DNA of 64,000 nucleotides from Actinoplanes teichomyceticus ATCC 31121 (GTDB taxonomy: Bacteria > Actinomycetota > Actinomycetes > Mycobacteriales > Micromonosporaceae): contig NZ_CP023865.1 in NCBI RefSeq assembly GCF_003711105.1, forward strand, positions 780,001 through 844,000. Reading direction: 5' to 3'. The translations under genes and the position numbers were made by a program. Position 1 is the stretch's first letter, and every line of letters begins with the position of its first letter. The notes below the pieces were generated by a model. The model was not told where the DNA came from. It ran no database searches and worked only from the letters and a program-made list of their open reading frames with translations. Shown here piece after piece: positions 63,319 to 64,000 of the stretch.

Positions 63319-64000
63319 ATGGACACGACGACCTGGGTGGGCGCCACCGCGAAGCAGATCGCCCGGGCGGTGCGGCGCGGCGACGCGAACGCCACCCAGG
63401 TCGTGGCCGACCACCTGGAGCAGATCGCGATCTCCGACCCGGCGCTGGGCGCGTTCCGGGTGGTCCGCGGCGGTGAGGCGCTCACCGAGGCGGAGAAGGT
63501 CGACGAGCAGGAGGACCTGGCCAACCTGCCGCTCGCCGGGGTGCCGGTGGCGGTCAAGGAGAACACCGCGGTGGCCGGCCTGCCGACCTGGCACGGCTCG
63601 GCGGCGGCCCGCACCCGCGAGGTGGCCGAGCAGGACCACGAGGTGGTCCGGCGGCTGCGCGGGGCCGGCGCGGTGGTCGTCGGCGTGACCCGGATGCCGG
63701 AGATGGGCCTCTGGGCGGTCACCGACGACCAGGAGGGACCCACCCGCAACCCGTGGGACCTGGACCGGACGCCCGGCGGGTCGTCCGGTGGCTCGGCCGC
63801 CGCGGTGGCGGCCGGGCTCGTCCCGATCGCGCAGGGCAACGACGGGCTGGGCTCGATCCGGATCCCGGCGGCCTGCTGCGGCCTGGTCGGGCTCAAGCCG
63901 GGCCGCGGCGTGGTCCCGGTCGACTTCGGCGACCAGGACTGGTTCGGCCTGGTGGAGAACGGGGTGCTGACCACCACGGTGGCCGACGCCGCGCTCGGGT
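63319..64000 (+). CDS. amidase signature enzyme (5' part)
   Basis: The first 227 residues show the amidase-signature triad: Lys in [11 protein letters not shown] (about residue 77), and serines in [35 protein letters not shown]. The family hydrolyses amides. The usual GTDGGGSIR reads GNDGLGSIR here. It follows metB by 41 bp and may share its transcript. The 3' end lies beyond the window. Confidence 0.88.
   Translation, partial: MDTTTWVGATAKQIARAVRRGDANATQVVADHLEQIAISDPALGAFRVVRGGEALTEAEKVDEQEDLANLPLAGVPVAVKENTAVAGLPTWHGSAAARTREVAEQDHEVVRRLRGAGAVVVGVTRMPEMGLWAVTDDQEGPTRNPWDLDRTPGGSSGGSAAAVAAGLVPIAQGNDGLGSIRIPAACCGLVGLKPGRGVVPVDFGDQDWFGLVENGVLTTTVADAALG

Overview
The window reads as the chromosome of a high-GC, mycelial, probably sporulating actinobacterium, most like Actinoplanes or a related Micromonosporaceae genus. 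This is judged from gene content and order (mfd-lipoprotein-mazG, eno-ftsB-DUF501-argA-ppx, cslA-glxA-GH6), many GTG starts and 4-bp start/stop overlaps, and a bldA-type tRNA-Leu(UAA). No database search was possible, so the taxon is an inference.

Layout. 1-5.9 kb is the end of an exopolysaccharide locus: an O-antigen-ligase-like polymerase running off the left edge, a Wzz/BY-kinase-like protein with a degenerate P-loop, a fused ATP-sulfurylase/APS-kinase whose sulfurylase half has lost its signature, and a divergent secreted GH26-type glycanase. 6.0-9.5 kb holds two ABC exporters (ATPase + permease, twice) in overlapping order, then ppc on the other strand. 12.4-17.2 kb is the hyphal-tip beta-glucan operon cslA-glxA-GH6. 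17.6-24.6 kb is mfd, a SurA-like lipoprotein, mazG and a DUF885 hydrolase. 24.9-30.4 kb has a lipoprotein, a PilZ protein, eno, ftsB, DUF501, argA and ppx. 30.6-36.3 kb holds a proline-rich anchored protein, udgB and a DUF4129/MoxR/DUF58 operon. Then come ndh, tRNA-Leu(UAA), a Bax-inhibitor-like membrane protein, a repeat-rich non-coding stretch, a thiolase, two paralogous SGNH hydrolases, cystathionine beta-synthase, an HtrA-like protease, RNase Z, PPK2 and a CYTH/CHAD protein. 61-64 kb has msrA, a HIT protein, metB and the start of an amidase.

The clearest accessory feature is a ~7.8 kb genomic island at 53.24-61.02 kb in the 3' end of msrA. A 20-bp identical core (31/34 bp overall) is present at both ends. 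The displaced ancestral msrA tail with its own stop codon is still readable at the left end, while the element supplies a replacement tail at the right end. Inside are the C-terminal remnant of a large serine recombinase, an XRE/TPR regulator, and a divergent operon encoding a JmjC-type oxygenase, a GRDP-like protein ending in a CCPPNPGI tail, an APH-fold kinase and small proteins. There are also several frameshifted genes and a region of inverted GTGACG repeats. The regulator-oxygenase-kinase cassette is my best candidate for an undescribed system.

A second theme is possible bldA control. The UUA-reading tRNA is in the window, and four intact genes contain an in-frame TTA: the GH26 enzyme at codon 5, a lipoprotein at codon 10, a membrane protein of the MoxR operon, and the island regulator. 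A third is a structured, relatively AT-rich element upstream of rnz carrying a 12-codon ORF with an excellent ribosome-binding site.
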